NCBI GenBank assembly: GCA_031281815.1
Contig: JAITEY010000105.1
Location: 1-10,963 of the forward strand
Origin: Desulfovibrio sp.
GTDB lineage: Bacteria > Desulfobacterota > Desulfovibrionia > Desulfovibrionales > Desulfovibrionaceae
Reading direction: 5' to 3'
Length of the DNA stretch: 10,963 nt
Of this stretch, positions 1-6,245 are shown in pieces (the first letter of the stretch is position 1; each line of letters starts with the position of its first letter). The notes under the pieces are model-generated. The model was not told the DNA's origin. It saw nothing but the letters and a program-made list of their open reading frames with translations, and ran no database searches. A program made the translations under genes and the position numbers.

Positions 1-2
1 AC

Positions 3-1232
3 ATGCGCGACCTTGTGGCGTCCGGCATCATATCGGCTTCCGGCACCCTCCTGGTCCTGGAAAAAAGAACTTCGGTCACGCTGGAACAGTCGTTCAACAC
101 CGGCAGGCAAGCCGTCATCACCAGTACTCCCAGGTTTGACGAGCACGGCAACATCGTCATGGTGGTGACCAATGTGCGGAACATAAGCGACATCTTCAGT
201 CAGCGCCACGAATTGAACGGAGAAAAGGAGCGGATCAGGCAACGGCTTTCCGAGATTGAGGCGATCCGGGAGCAGCTTATCGGCGGCGAAGATATCACGG
301 CCGTTGACGACGCCATGCTGGAAATCCTGCTCCTGGCGCGCAAAGTAGCCCGGCAGGATACTACTGTGCTGCTGCTGGGCGAGACGGGAGTCGGCAAGGG
401 AATGCTGGCCGCTTACCTCCACCGGAACAGCCCCCGCAGGCAGGGCAATCTCATCACGGTCAACTGCAGCGCCATCCCGGACAACCTGGTGGAAAGCGAA
501 CTGTTCGGCTATGTCGAAGGCTCGTTCACGGGCGCGAAAAAAGGCGGCAAGCCGGGTCTTGCGGAACTCGCCGATAAAGGCACACTTTTTCTGGATGAAG
601 TGGGAGACTTGCCGATAAACGTGCAGGGTAAGCTCCTGCGCCTTTTGCAGGAGCACGAGGCGCACCCCGTCGGGGCTTCCGCTCCGCGCAAGGTGGATGT
701 GCGCGTCATAGCCGCCACAAACCTGGATATCGGCAAGCTGTCCCGAAACACGGCGTTCCGCAGCGATCTCTACTATCGGCTCAGCGCCTTTCCTCTCCGC
801 ATCCCGGCGTTGCGGGAGAGACCGGGCGACATAGTACCCCTGGCGGAAGCGTTTCTGGCGGAATTCAACCGCAAGTACCGTTTGCGGAAAAAGTTTTCTC
901 AATTTGCCGTTATGGCGCTGCAACGCTACAACTGGCCGGGTAACGTGCGCGAACTCCGCAACGTGGTGGAGCGGGCCATTGTACTCAGCACGGGTGATTG
1001 CATTCAGCAGCGGGATCTGGCTCTTATGCCGGACAATCCCTTCGACCCGGAGTATAGGCTCCGGCCCGGCCCGAAGAACGCAGTCGACCTTAAAGAGCTT
1101 CTCATGCGCGTGGAACGTGAGTATATCCGGCAGGCCTACGCGGTACACGGCAACATTCGCAGGGCCGCCGCCGGCCTGTGTATGGACGCCGCCACCTTTT
1201 TGCGGCGCAAAAAGAAATACGACACGGTCTGA
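3..1232 (+). CDS. sigma-54-dependent transcriptional activator, PAS-AAA+-Fis HTH (5' partial)
   Basis: Bacterial enhancer-binding protein that remodels sigma-54 RNA polymerase using ATP. Residue numbers count from the Met codon at position 3. Residues 1-65 look like the second half of a PAS sensor domain (a conserved-type FDEHGNI...VVTNVRNIS ending), followed by a short coiled linker (65-95). The AAA+ core carries Walker A GETGVGKG (126-133), the sigma-54 contact loop GSFTGA (173-178, usually GAFTGA), Walker B TLFLDE (194-199) and the NWPGNVREL sensor II segment (310-318). A Fis-type helix-turn-helix lies at about 382-402. Only two bases precede the first Met and the PAS domain is incomplete, so the gene almost certainly starts upstream of the window. 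It lies directly upstream of two sigma-54 promoters with paired palindromic sites, so it is the likely regulator of the whole cluster. The ligand is unknown; an intermediate of 4-hydroxybutyrate metabolism is a reasonable guess. Confidence 0.93.
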   Translation: MRDLVASGIISASGTLLVLEKRTSVTLEQSFNTGRQAVITSTPRFDEHGNIVMVVTNVRNISDIFSQRHELNGEKERIRQRLSEIEAIREQLIGGEDITAVDDAMLEILLLARKVARQDTTVLLLGETGVGKGMLAAYLHRNSPRRQGNLITVNCSAIPDNLVESELFGYVEGSFTGAKKGGKPGLAELADKGTLFLDEVGDLPINVQGKLLRLLQEHEAHPVGASAPRKVDVRVIAATNLDIGKLSRNTAFRSDLYYRLSAFPLRIPALRERPGDIVPLAEAFLAEFNRKYRLRKKFSQFAVMALQRYNWPGNVRELRNVVERAIVLSTGDCIQQRDLALMPDNPFDPEYRLRPGPKNAVDLKELLMRVEREYIRQAYAVHGNIRRAAAGLCMDAATFLRRKKKYDTV

Positions 1233-1241
1233 GCGCGCACC

Positions 1242-1264
1242 CGCATAGCGCGTATGCGCTTTTT
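1242..1264 (+). terminator. intrinsic terminator after the activator gene
   Basis: CGCATA (1242-1247), loop GCGCG, TATGCG (1253-1258), then C and five T (1260-1264). The stem is a perfect 6 bp and begins ten bases after the stop codon. It should separate the activator transcript from the sigma-54 unit downstream. Confidence 0.75.
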
Positions 1265-1273
1265 CAGCGAATG

Positions 1274-1304
1274 CAGGCAGGCTGCTTCGGGCAGCCGGAG
1301 CCTG
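1274..1304 (+). other. GC-rich hairpin upstream of the first regulatory module
   Basis: Inner stem GGCTGC (1280-1285), loop TTCGG, GCAGCC (1291-1296). An outer CAGGC/GCCTG pair (1274-1278 with 1300-1304) extends it with small bulges. No T-run follows. It may be a second barrier to read-through from the activator gene. It directly abuts the 5' edge of the duplicated regulatory module. Confidence 0.45.
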
Positions 1305-1320
1305 AAGCAAAAATGAAACT

Positions 1321-1338
1321 TGTTTTATTTTTGAAGCA
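1321..1338 (+). promoter_or_regulatory. putative activator site UAS1 of the dctP promoter
   Basis: TGTTTTATTTTTGAAGCA, an imperfect 7-4-7 inverted repeat. The four sites in the window give a consensus close to TGTTTYATTTTTGAARCA. Its centre lies about 176 bp upstream of the predicted start point, in the usual range for enhancer sites of sigma-54 activators. Binding by the adjacent activator is inferred. Confidence 0.65.
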
Positions 1339-1387
1339 AGCTGTTCTACCCCACCTCCGCAGAACTGCCGTTGAGTTCACGCATTTC

Positions 1388-1405
1388 TGTTTCATTTTTG
1401 CAACA
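1388..1405 (+). promoter_or_regulatory. putative activator site UAS2 of the dctP promoter
   Basis: TGTTTCATTTTTGCAACA, arms TGTTTCA/TGCAACA around TTTT. It lies 67 bp downstream of UAS1 and about 109 bp upstream of the predicted transcription start. The same spacing is kept in the second module. Confidence 0.68.
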
Positions 1406-1417
1406 AATACCGAAGGG

Positions 1418-1433
1418 CAAAAGTCGACTTTTG
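1418..1433. promoter_or_regulatory. perfect 16-bp palindrome between UAS2 and the promoter
   Basis: CAAAAGTCGACTTTTG is exactly self-complementary and centred about 80 bp upstream of the predicted start. The equivalent place in the second module (6119-6135) keeps only CAAAA...TTTTG arms. It could be a third regulator site specific to the transporter operon. Its arms differ from the UAS consensus. Confidence 0.4.
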
Positions 1434-1478
1434 TACATGCTCCCGCCTGAAACAGAACGGATACCGCAACGCGATGCG

Positions 1479-1495
1479 CCGGCACGAGTGTTGCT
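1479..1495 (+). promoter_or_regulatory. sigma-54 (-24/-12) promoter of dctP
   Basis: CCGGCACGAGTGTTGCT. GG (1481-1482) and GC (1493-1494) are separated by exactly ten bases and match the TGGCACG-N4-TTGCT consensus except for the first base. The predicted start point is near 1506, giving a leader of about 38 nt before dctP. Confidence 0.9.
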
Positions 1496-1507
1496 CCTCT
1501 CCACTGC

Positions 1508-1526
1508 TTTGAAAACAAGTTTCAAA
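1508..1526 (+). other. inverted repeat in the dctP 5' leader
   Basis: TTTGAAA, loop ACAAG, TTTCAAA is a perfect 7-bp stem, just downstream of the predicted start point and a few bases before the ribosome binding site (AAGGAA, 1532-1537). It may be a 5' mRNA hairpin, or an operator built from TGAAA/TTTCA half-sites like those upstream in everted order. Confidence 0.4.
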
Positions 1527-1543
1527 CCATAAAGGAATTTCTG

Positions 1544-2563
1544 ATGAAAAAGTTCAGATTGTTCTCTACGATGCTTCTTTCTCTTGCGGTTTTCTTTTTT
1601 GCGGCCGGCGGGGCAGGGCAAGCACGGGCGGCTCAAAAGCCCGAATTTGAGCTTGTCGGCGGGATCAACCTGGATACCGCACACCCGTACTATCTCGGGA
1701 TGGTGAGATTCGCCGAGCTGATGGAACAGAAGTCCGGCGGCAAAATTACCATGAAGATTTTCCCCAGTGCCCAACTCGGCAATGAACGCGACGTTACGGA
1801 AGCCCTGCAACTGGGTTCCGTGGACGTCACCCTGATTTCCGCCGCGCCTCTTTCCAGCTTTACCGACGACTTCCAGATCTTCGATTTCCCTTACATTTTC
1901 AGCAACAGGGAACACGCCTACACGGTTCTGGATGGTGAAGTCGGACGCACCATACTGAAGAACCTTGAAGAACACGGGCTTATCGGACTGGAATTGATGG
2001 AAAACGGTTTTTATTGGATTTCCAACAACAAGGGCATCGAGCATCCCAAGGACATGGCCGGGATTAAGATCCGCGCCCTTGAGAATCAGATGCAGGTCGA
2101 TGCGTACAACGCGACCGGCGCCAACGGCATAGCCATGGCTTTCAGCGAAGTCTTCACATCACTGCAGAACGCGACGCTGGATGCGACGGGTCTGACGCCT
2201 TCCGTCATAGGCTCCCAAAAAATATACACGGTGCAGAAATTCCTCGCCACCACGGATCACTTCTATGCCGCCGCGCCCCTGCTTATGAGTAAAAGCACCT
2301 ACGACAGGATGTCTCCCGAACTCCGGAAAGTCGTGCGCGAAGCGGCTGCTGAAGCCCGTGATTATCAGCGTGACCGGTCGAAGAAATTCGACGAGGCGAA
2401 AATTAAGGAAATGACGGACTACGGCACCAAAATTATCGAAGTGGACAAGCAGGAATGGATTGATGCGATGGTTCCGCCCACTTACAAGAAGTATGTCGGC
2501 CGGGGCAAGCTCATTGACGCGGCTCTCTACGACAAGGTGAAGGCGATGGACCCCATGAAGTAA
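1544..2563 (+). CDS. dctP: TRAP transporter periplasmic solute-binding protein, DctP family
   Basis: 339-residue extracytoplasmic binding protein that captures a carboxylate substrate and delivers it to the DctQM permease. A Sec signal peptide is clear: MKKFR, a hydrophobic core at about 8-24, and cleavage near ARA-A (29/30). The mature protein shows the usual DctP order: an early FxLxxxxxxxxHPYYLGM-type strand, the IFPSAQLGNERD segment (72-83), a DFPYIF motif (114-119), and GIKIRALEN with the conserved ligand-binding arginine at R177. The familiar DGQEN-type segment after the FSEVFTSLQ helix is replaced by DATGLTP (213-219), so the binding pocket may be non-canonical. The start is fixed by AAGGAA seven bases before ATG and by the signal peptide. 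First gene of the transporter operon, transcribed from the sigma-54 promoter at 1479. Context suggests 4-hydroxybutyrate or a related short hydroxy acid as ligand; this is inference. Confidence 0.93.
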   Translation: MKKFRLFSTMLLSLAVFFFAAGGAGQARAAQKPEFELVGGINLDTAHPYYLGMVRFAELMEQKSGGKITMKIFPSAQLGNERDVTEALQLGSVDVTLISAAPLSSFTDDFQIFDFPYIFSNREHAYTVLDGEVGRTILKNLEEHGLIGLELMENGFYWISNNKGIEHPKDMAGIKIRALENQMQVDAYNATGANGIAMAFSEVFTSLQNATLDATGLTPSVIGSQKIYTVQKFLATTDHFYAAAPLLMSKSTYDRMSPELRKVVREAAAEARDYQRDRSKKFDEAKIKEMTDYGTKIIEVDKQEWIDAMVPPTYKKYVGRGKLIDAALYDKVKAMDPMK

Positions 2564-2627
2564 CCGGCGGACCACCGTCAGGTTCAACACGCATTCTTTT
2601 CAAGGAATGGGCTACCGGAATGGTATG

Positions 2628-2640
2628 CCGGCTTTGCCGG
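2628..2640 (+). other. small hairpin in the dctP-dctQ gap
   Basis: CCGGC, loop TTT, GCCGG: a 5-bp stem in the 130-base gap between dctP and dctQ, with no T-run. Together with the next hairpin it could protect the 3' end of the dctP message, which usually needs more copies than the permease message. Confidence 0.35.
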
Positions 2641-2654
2641 GCGTCAAGTGGGAA

Positions 2655-2670
2655 TCTCCCTGAAGGGAGA
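2655..2670 (+). other. hairpin upstream of the dctQ ribosome binding site
   Basis: TCTCCC, loop TGAA, GGGAGA: a perfect 6-bp stem ending 14 bases before the dctQ Shine-Dalgarno AAAGGGA (2684-2690). No T-run follows, so it looks like an intercistronic stability or processing element rather than a terminator. Confidence 0.45.
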
Positions 2671-2696
2671 GGCTTCAGACAATAAAGGGATTTTTG

Positions 2697-3206
2697 GTGA
2701 AAATACTACAGGCCATAGATAAATTTCTTATACATTGTGAGGAATTTTTATCTGCGCTGGCGATGCTTTCAATGTGCCTCGTAGTGTTTGCCGCCATTGT
2801 TTGCAGGTATACCTTATCAATATCCTTTGCCTCGGGTGAGGAGATCGCCAGGTACATGATGGTCTGGTGCATCTTTCTGGGCATTATCGGCGCCACTCGA
2901 AAGAACGCGCATGTGCGCGTGGAAGCCTTTGTCGATTTTTTGCCCGCGCTGCCGCGGCGGCTGATCATTTTTCTCAGCGAACTCATCACGATAGGGACAT
3001 TCTGCGCCATGTTCTATTTTGCGATTGAACTTACAGGCAGATCCATGGGGCCGCGCGCGCAACTGACCCCGCTTACCAGAATTCCATACTGGTACCTGTA
3101 TGTTTCTCTCGCCATAGGGTTCGGCATGTCTGCGCTGCGAGGGGTACAGATTATTGTAAAAGAATTCCTGCGGCATACAACACAGGTTCCCGGGTTGCGA
3201 AAATAG
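2697..3206 (+). CDS. dctQ: TRAP transporter small permease subunit, DctQ family
   Basis: Small membrane subunit that partners DctM and docks the DctP binding protein. The 169-residue protein has four hydrophobic helices at roughly 16-37, 49-69, 87-109 and 128-149. It carries the DctQ signature CRYTLSISFASGEEIARYMMVWCIFLG, shown by RY, EE.ARY and VW..FLG in order, followed by HVRVE and a proline-rich LPALPRR loop. I prefer the GTG at 2697 because AAAGGGA (2684-2690) lies six bases upstream of it; the in-frame TTG at 2694 would leave only three bases. It is 130 bases after dctP and ten bases before dctM, which fits co-translation with the large subunit. Confidence 0.9.
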   Translation: MKILQAIDKFLIHCEEFLSALAMLSMCLVVFAAIVCRYTLSISFASGEEIARYMMVWCIFLGIIGATRKNAHVRVEAFVDFLPALPRRLIIFLSELITIGTFCAMFYFAIELTGRSMGPRAQLTPLTRIPYWYLYVSLAIGFGMSALRGVQIIVKEFLRHTTQVPGLRK

Positions 3207-3216
3207 GCGCCGGCTG

Positions 3217-4500
3217 ATGGACGCGTTAACTCTTTCCGTATTCGGAGTTTTTTTCGGCCTGGTTATCCTTCGCGTTCCCATTGCGATAGCCTTGACGCTC
3301 GGCGCGCTTATCCCTGTTGTGCTTTTTTCGCGTATTCCGCCCTTGGCTATTCTGCAGAAATTTTTCACCGCCATCGACGTTTTCGCATTTATGGCCATAC
3401 CGCTTTTCATCTTCTGCGGCGGGCTTCTTGAAAAAAGCGGCGTTTCCAAAAGGCTTTGTGAGTTTACGTCTTCTCTTGTGGGTTGGCTCCCCGGCGGCAT
3501 CGCCATCGTGACCTTTGTCACCTGCATGTTTTTCGGAGCCGTTTCCGGTTCGGCAACCGCGACGGTTCTCGCCATCGGCAGCATCATGGTGCCGATGATG
3601 CTCGATCAGGGGTATGATGAAAAATTCGCCCTGGCCAGTATCGCTGTCGGCGGGATTTTGGGGGTTGTCATTCCTCCGAGCATCCCCATGGTGGTGTTCG
3701 GCATGACCGCCGGCGTGTCCATATCGGACTTATTCACGGGCGGCATCCTTCCCGGCATCCTGCTGACGCTTGCGTTTTCTCTGTTCGCTTACTTTTACGG
3801 CAAGAAGCATGTTCCCACGACAGGTTCCTTTACTCTGAAAAAAGTCTGGGTAACCTTCAAGGGCGCCGTCTGGGGTTTGCTCATGCCGGTCATTATTCTC
3901 GGCGGGATCTACGGCGGCATTTTCACACCCACGGAAGCCGCTGCCGTGGCTTCCGTATACGGCATGTTCGTTGGATTTTTTATTTACAGACAACTGAATA
4001 TCCCCAAACTGTACGAAGTGCTTAAAGAAAGCGTCACCGGCGCCTCCATGGTCATGTTTATCGTGGCCGCCGCCGCCGCATACGGCTATGTGCTTACGCG
4101 GCAACAGATTCCCGTCAAGATGGCCGAGGCCGTTATCGCGTTTTCCGATTCCCCGTATGTTTTTCTGCTGATCACGAACCTGCTGCTTCTCATTGTCGGC
4201 ACTTTTATGGAAACCTGCGCGGCGATCCTGATTCTGACGCCCATGCTGGCGCCGGTTTGCGGGATGCTGGGAGTGGATATGGTCGTTTTCGGGGTGATTA
4301 TGGTGGTAAACCTTGCCATAGGCATGGTCACGCCGCCGTTGGGATTGAACCTCTTTGTAGCGGCGCGGCTGCGAAAACGCCCGATTGACTATGTGGTCAA
4401 CCCGCACCTCTGGAAATTGATCGCCATCGCCGTCGGCATCCTGATAATAATCACCTACATGCCGTCGATCATCCCGTCTCTGCCCAGGTCGCCGGGATGA
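3217..4500 (+). CDS. dctM: TRAP transporter large permease subunit, DctM family
   Basis: 427-residue, about 12-helix inner-membrane permease that carries out sodium-driven uptake of the ligand delivered by DctP. The family length and hallmarks are present: an N-terminal RVPIAIALTLGA-type helix, FMAIPLFIFCGGLLEKSG (about 53-70), the FFGAVSGSATATVLAIGSIMVPMM region (about 106-130), the GVVIPPSIPMVVFG hairpin motif (about 150-163) and a second hairpin-like MVTPPLGLNLFVA segment near the C-terminus. It starts ten bases after dctQ with only a poor Shine-Dalgarno, so translation is probably coupled. Downstream are a structured gap and the first CoA-transferase, so the transporter and substrate activation may share one transcript. 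Confidence 0.93.
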   Translation: MDALTLSVFGVFFGLVILRVPIAIALTLGALIPVVLFSRIPPLAILQKFFTAIDVFAFMAIPLFIFCGGLLEKSGVSKRLCEFTSSLVGWLPGGIAIVTFVTCMFFGAVSGSATATVLAIGSIMVPMMLDQGYDEKFALASIAVGGILGVVIPPSIPMVVFGMTAGVSISDLFTGGILPGILLTLAFSLFAYFYGKKHVPTTGSFTLKKVWVTFKGAVWGLLMPVIILGGIYGGIFTPTEAAAVASVYGMFVGFFIYRQLNIPKLYEVLKESVTGASMVMFIVAAAAAYGYVLTRQQIPVKMAEAVIAFSDSPYVFLLITNLLLLIVGTFMETCAAILILTPMLAPVCGMLGVDMVVFGVIMVVNLAIGMVTPPLGLNLFVAARLRKRPIDYVVNPHLWKLIAIAVGILIIITYMPSIIPSLPRSPG

Positions 4501-4519
4501 TGGAGCATTGCGTTTTTAG

Positions 4520-4593
4520 AGCGTTTTGCCCTTGAGCTTGGCGCAAAGCGTAATGGCTTCGCCGACAAGCGGCAATCTCAAGCGCAAAATGCT
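4520..4593 (+). other. large structured hairpin between dctM and the first CoA-transferase
   Basis: Arms 4520-4536 and 4577-4593 pair over 17 positions with one G-T and one C-C mismatch. Inside is a second hairpin: GGCG (4540-4543)/CGCC (4560-4563) and AAGC (4546-4549)/GCTT (4556-4559) around loop GTAATG. No T-run follows immediately; a run of seven T (4620-4626) comes 27 bases later, after the short palindrome CGGGCGCCCG (4608-4617). It could be an intercistronic stability element, a REP-like repeat or a leaky terminator. The rest of the gap (4501-4651) holds nothing coding. Confidence 0.5.
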
Positions 4594-4651
4594 GTAGCTG
4601 CCTCCGCCGGGCGCCCGAATTTTTTTCCTTTTTACCCTACAGGAGCTATCT

Positions 4652-5953
4652 ATGGATTGGCAGCAGCACATCGCCCGCAACACCGTCACCCCGGAAAAAG
4701 CCGTTCAGTCCGTGAAATCCGGCGATCGCGTGGTGTTCGCCCACGCGGCGGGGGCGCCGGAGTCCCTTGTCAAGGCATTGGTCGCCGCAGGCCCATCTCT
4801 GCGCAATGTGGAGATTGTGCATTTGGTGGCGCTCAACGACAGCGCATATTGTAAACCCGAATTCGCGGAAAATTTCCGCTTCAACGGCCTGTACCTGAGC
4901 GGCGGCACTCGCGCCGCCGTGGCGGAGGGCCGGGCCGACTTCACTCCCGTCTTTTTCATGGAGATTCCCGGCCTGTTCCGGGACGGGGTCCTTCCTGTGG
5001 ATGTCGCCCTGGTTACCGTATCCCCGCCTGACGACCAGGGCAGGGTCAGCCTCGGGATTTCCGTGGATTATACCAGGCAGGCCGTCCTCAGCGCCAAACT
5101 GACCATCGCCGAAATCAATACCAATATGCCGTATATCGGGGGCGACGCGATTCTGGACGCCGAGGAAGTGGATATCTTCGTCAAGTCCGGGGATCCTCTT
5201 CCGGAACTCACGCCGCCCGCCGTCGGCGGGGTGGAGTCCGCTATCGGCCGCAATATCGCGGGACTCATCGCGGACGGAGCCTGTCTGCAATTCGGCATCG
5301 GCGCCGTTCCGGATGCCGTGCTGCACTCTCTGGGCGACAAAAAGGACTTGGGCATTCACTCTGAAATGCTTTCCGACGGAGCCATGGCCCTTGTGGAGAA
5401 GGGCGTGATTACCTGCAAGCGCAAAACGCTGCATCCGGGCATAATTGTCATCGCCTTCGCCATGGGCAGCAAAAAATTCTATAAATGGCTGGACCACAAT
5501 CCGATGATCAAGGGCTATCCCGTTGATTACGTCAATGATCCGCGTGTTATCGGGCAGAACGACAACCTTGTTTCCATCAATTCCGCGCTCTCTGTGGATC
5601 TTCTGGGGCAGGTGGCCGCGGACAGCATGGGCCCCAGGCAATTCACCGGCGTGGGAGGGCAGGTGGATTTCGTCCGGGGCGCCCGTTTTTCCAAGGGCGG
5701 CCGCAGCATTATCGCCATGCCGGCCACGGCGTCCAAGGGCAAAATCTCCCGCGTCTGCGCCGCCCTTGTTCCCGGCCAGGCTGTTACGACCTCGCGGCAC
5801 GACGTGGACACCATCGTTACGGAACACGGCGTGGCGGAACTGAGAGGCAAGCACAACCTGAACCGGGCGCGGACGCTCCTCGCCGTTGCCGCGCCGGAAT
5901 TCCGCGAAGGTCTGGCGCGGGAGGCCTTCGAGATTTACGGCTGGCGGTTGTAA
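4652..5953 (+). CDS. abfT: 4-hydroxybutyrate CoA-transferase, copy 1
   Basis: Transfers CoA, typically from acetyl-CoA, to 4-hydroxybutyrate, producing 4-hydroxybutyryl-CoA in the cytoplasm. The 433 residues cover both halves of the acetyl-CoA hydrolase/transferase family. The catalytic glutamate is E238 in LGIHSEM (233-239), the same number as in the Clostridium aminobutyricum enzyme. The conserved GVGGQVDFVRGA oxyanion/CoA segment and the TEHGVAELRGK motif near the C-terminus are intact. The start is set by AGGAG (4641-4645) six bases before ATG. Fourth gene after the dctP promoter; no closer promoter was seen. It has a paralogue at 6246 with the same length and about 57 substitutions (about 87% identity by hand count). 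Related family members use butyrate, acetate or succinate, so substrate assignment rests on the dehydratase nearby. Confidence 0.9.
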   Translation: MDWQQHIARNTVTPEKAVQSVKSGDRVVFAHAAGAPESLVKALVAAGPSLRNVEIVHLVALNDSAYCKPEFAENFRFNGLYLSGGTRAAVAEGRADFTPVFFMEIPGLFRDGVLPVDVALVTVSPPDDQGRVSLGISVDYTRQAVLSAKLTIAEINTNMPYIGGDAILDAEEVDIFVKSGDPLPELTPPAVGGVESAIGRNIAGLIADGACLQFGIGAVPDAVLHSLGDKKDLGIHSEMLSDGAMALVEKGVITCKRKTLHPGIIVIAFAMGSKKFYKWLDHNPMIKGYPVDYVNDPRVIGQNDNLVSINSALSVDLLGQVAADSMGPRQFTGVGGQVDFVRGARFSKGGRSIIAMPATASKGKISRVCAALVPGQAVTTSRHDVDTIVTEHGVAELRGKHNLNRARTLLAVAAPEFREGLAREAFEIYGWRL

Positions 5954-6021
5954 GGCCGGCTGGACCGGGTTAAGGTATAATGCCGGTTTCCGAAGCTGAT
6001 ACATGAAGCAAAAATGAAACT

Positions 6022-6039
6022 TGTTTTATTTTTGAAACA
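6022..6039 (+). promoter_or_regulatory. putative activator site UAS1 of the second module
   Basis: TGTTTTATTTTTGAAACA is the best symmetric of the four sites (arms TGTTTTA/TGAAACA, one mismatch). Its centre is about 177 bp upstream of the predicted start near 6208. Confidence 0.68.
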
Positions 6040-6088
6040 GGCTGTTCCTCCCTGTTCCTGCCGAATTGCCGTTCGGCTCACGAATAAC

Positions 6089-6106
6089 AGCTTCATCTCT
6101 GAAACA
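6089..6106 (+). promoter_or_regulatory. putative activator site UAS2 of the second module
   Basis: AGCTTCATCTCTGAAACA has a weaker left arm but an intact right arm TGAAACA. It is 67 bp downstream of UAS1, the same distance as in the first module, and about 110 bp upstream of the predicted start. Confidence 0.6.
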
Positions 6107-6180
6107 AGTGCCGAGGGACAAAAGGCGGTTTTTTGAACGCATTCCCGCCTCAAACAGAGCATATGTCACAGCGCGACGCG

Positions 6181-6197
6181 CCGGCACGCTTGTTGCT
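6181..6197 (+). promoter_or_regulatory. sigma-54 (-24/-12) promoter of the second CoA-transferase
   Basis: CCGGCACGCTTGTTGCT, with GG (6183-6184) and GC (6195-6196) separated by exactly ten bases. The predicted start point is near 6208, giving a leader of about 38 nt, nearly the same as for dctP. Confidence 0.9.
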
Positions 6198-6245
6198 GGA
6201 CATGCGTATCTTGTCCGCACTGTTTTTACCCCACAGGAGGTGCCT

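Larger units (their letters stand above)
1303..1495 (+). repeat. duplicated regulatory module, copy 1 (upstream of dctP)
   Basis: This non-coding block matches 6004-6197 almost without gaps (one base inserted in copy 2). The first 33 bases are identical, and overall identity is roughly three quarters by hand alignment. Both copies hold two 18-bp palindromes at the same spacing and end in a -24/-12 promoter. The conserved positions concentrate in those elements, as expected for a functional promoter module. Confidence 0.85.
6004..6197 (+). repeat. duplicated regulatory module, copy 2 (upstream of the second CoA-transferase)
   Basis: Near-gapless match to 1303-1495, carrying both palindromic sites, the A-rich/T-rich 5' block and the -24/-12 promoter. 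It fills most of the 292-base gap between the two CoA-transferase genes (5954-6245). Bases 5954-6003 show no clear terminator. The copy makes the second CoA-transferase the head of a separate transcription unit under the same control. Confidence 0.85.

Noticed and set aside
1264..1518. Minus-strand open frame whose protein resembles the one at 5935-6162 (shared TACFKNKTSFIFAS)
   Set aside because: The similarity is a by-product of the duplicated regulatory module. There is no ribosome binding site, the DNA is explained by promoter elements, and the two frames diverge outside the palindromes.
4500..4535. Eleven-codon frame beginning at ATG 4500 that overlaps the dctM stop
   Set aside because: Too short, no ribosome binding site of its own, and it runs into the structured hairpin.
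5976..5981. TATAAT, a possible sigma-70 -10 box after the first abfT
   Set aside because: The nearest -35-like hexamer TTGTAA (5948-5953) is 22 bases away, too far, and it lies in the end of the gene. The sigma-54 promoter explains the unit better.
6066..6245. Open frame extending the second CoA-transferase by 60 residues upstream
   Set aside because: It crosses the activator sites and the sigma-54 promoter. The ATG at 6246 has an AGGAGG and aligns exactly with the start of the paralogue.
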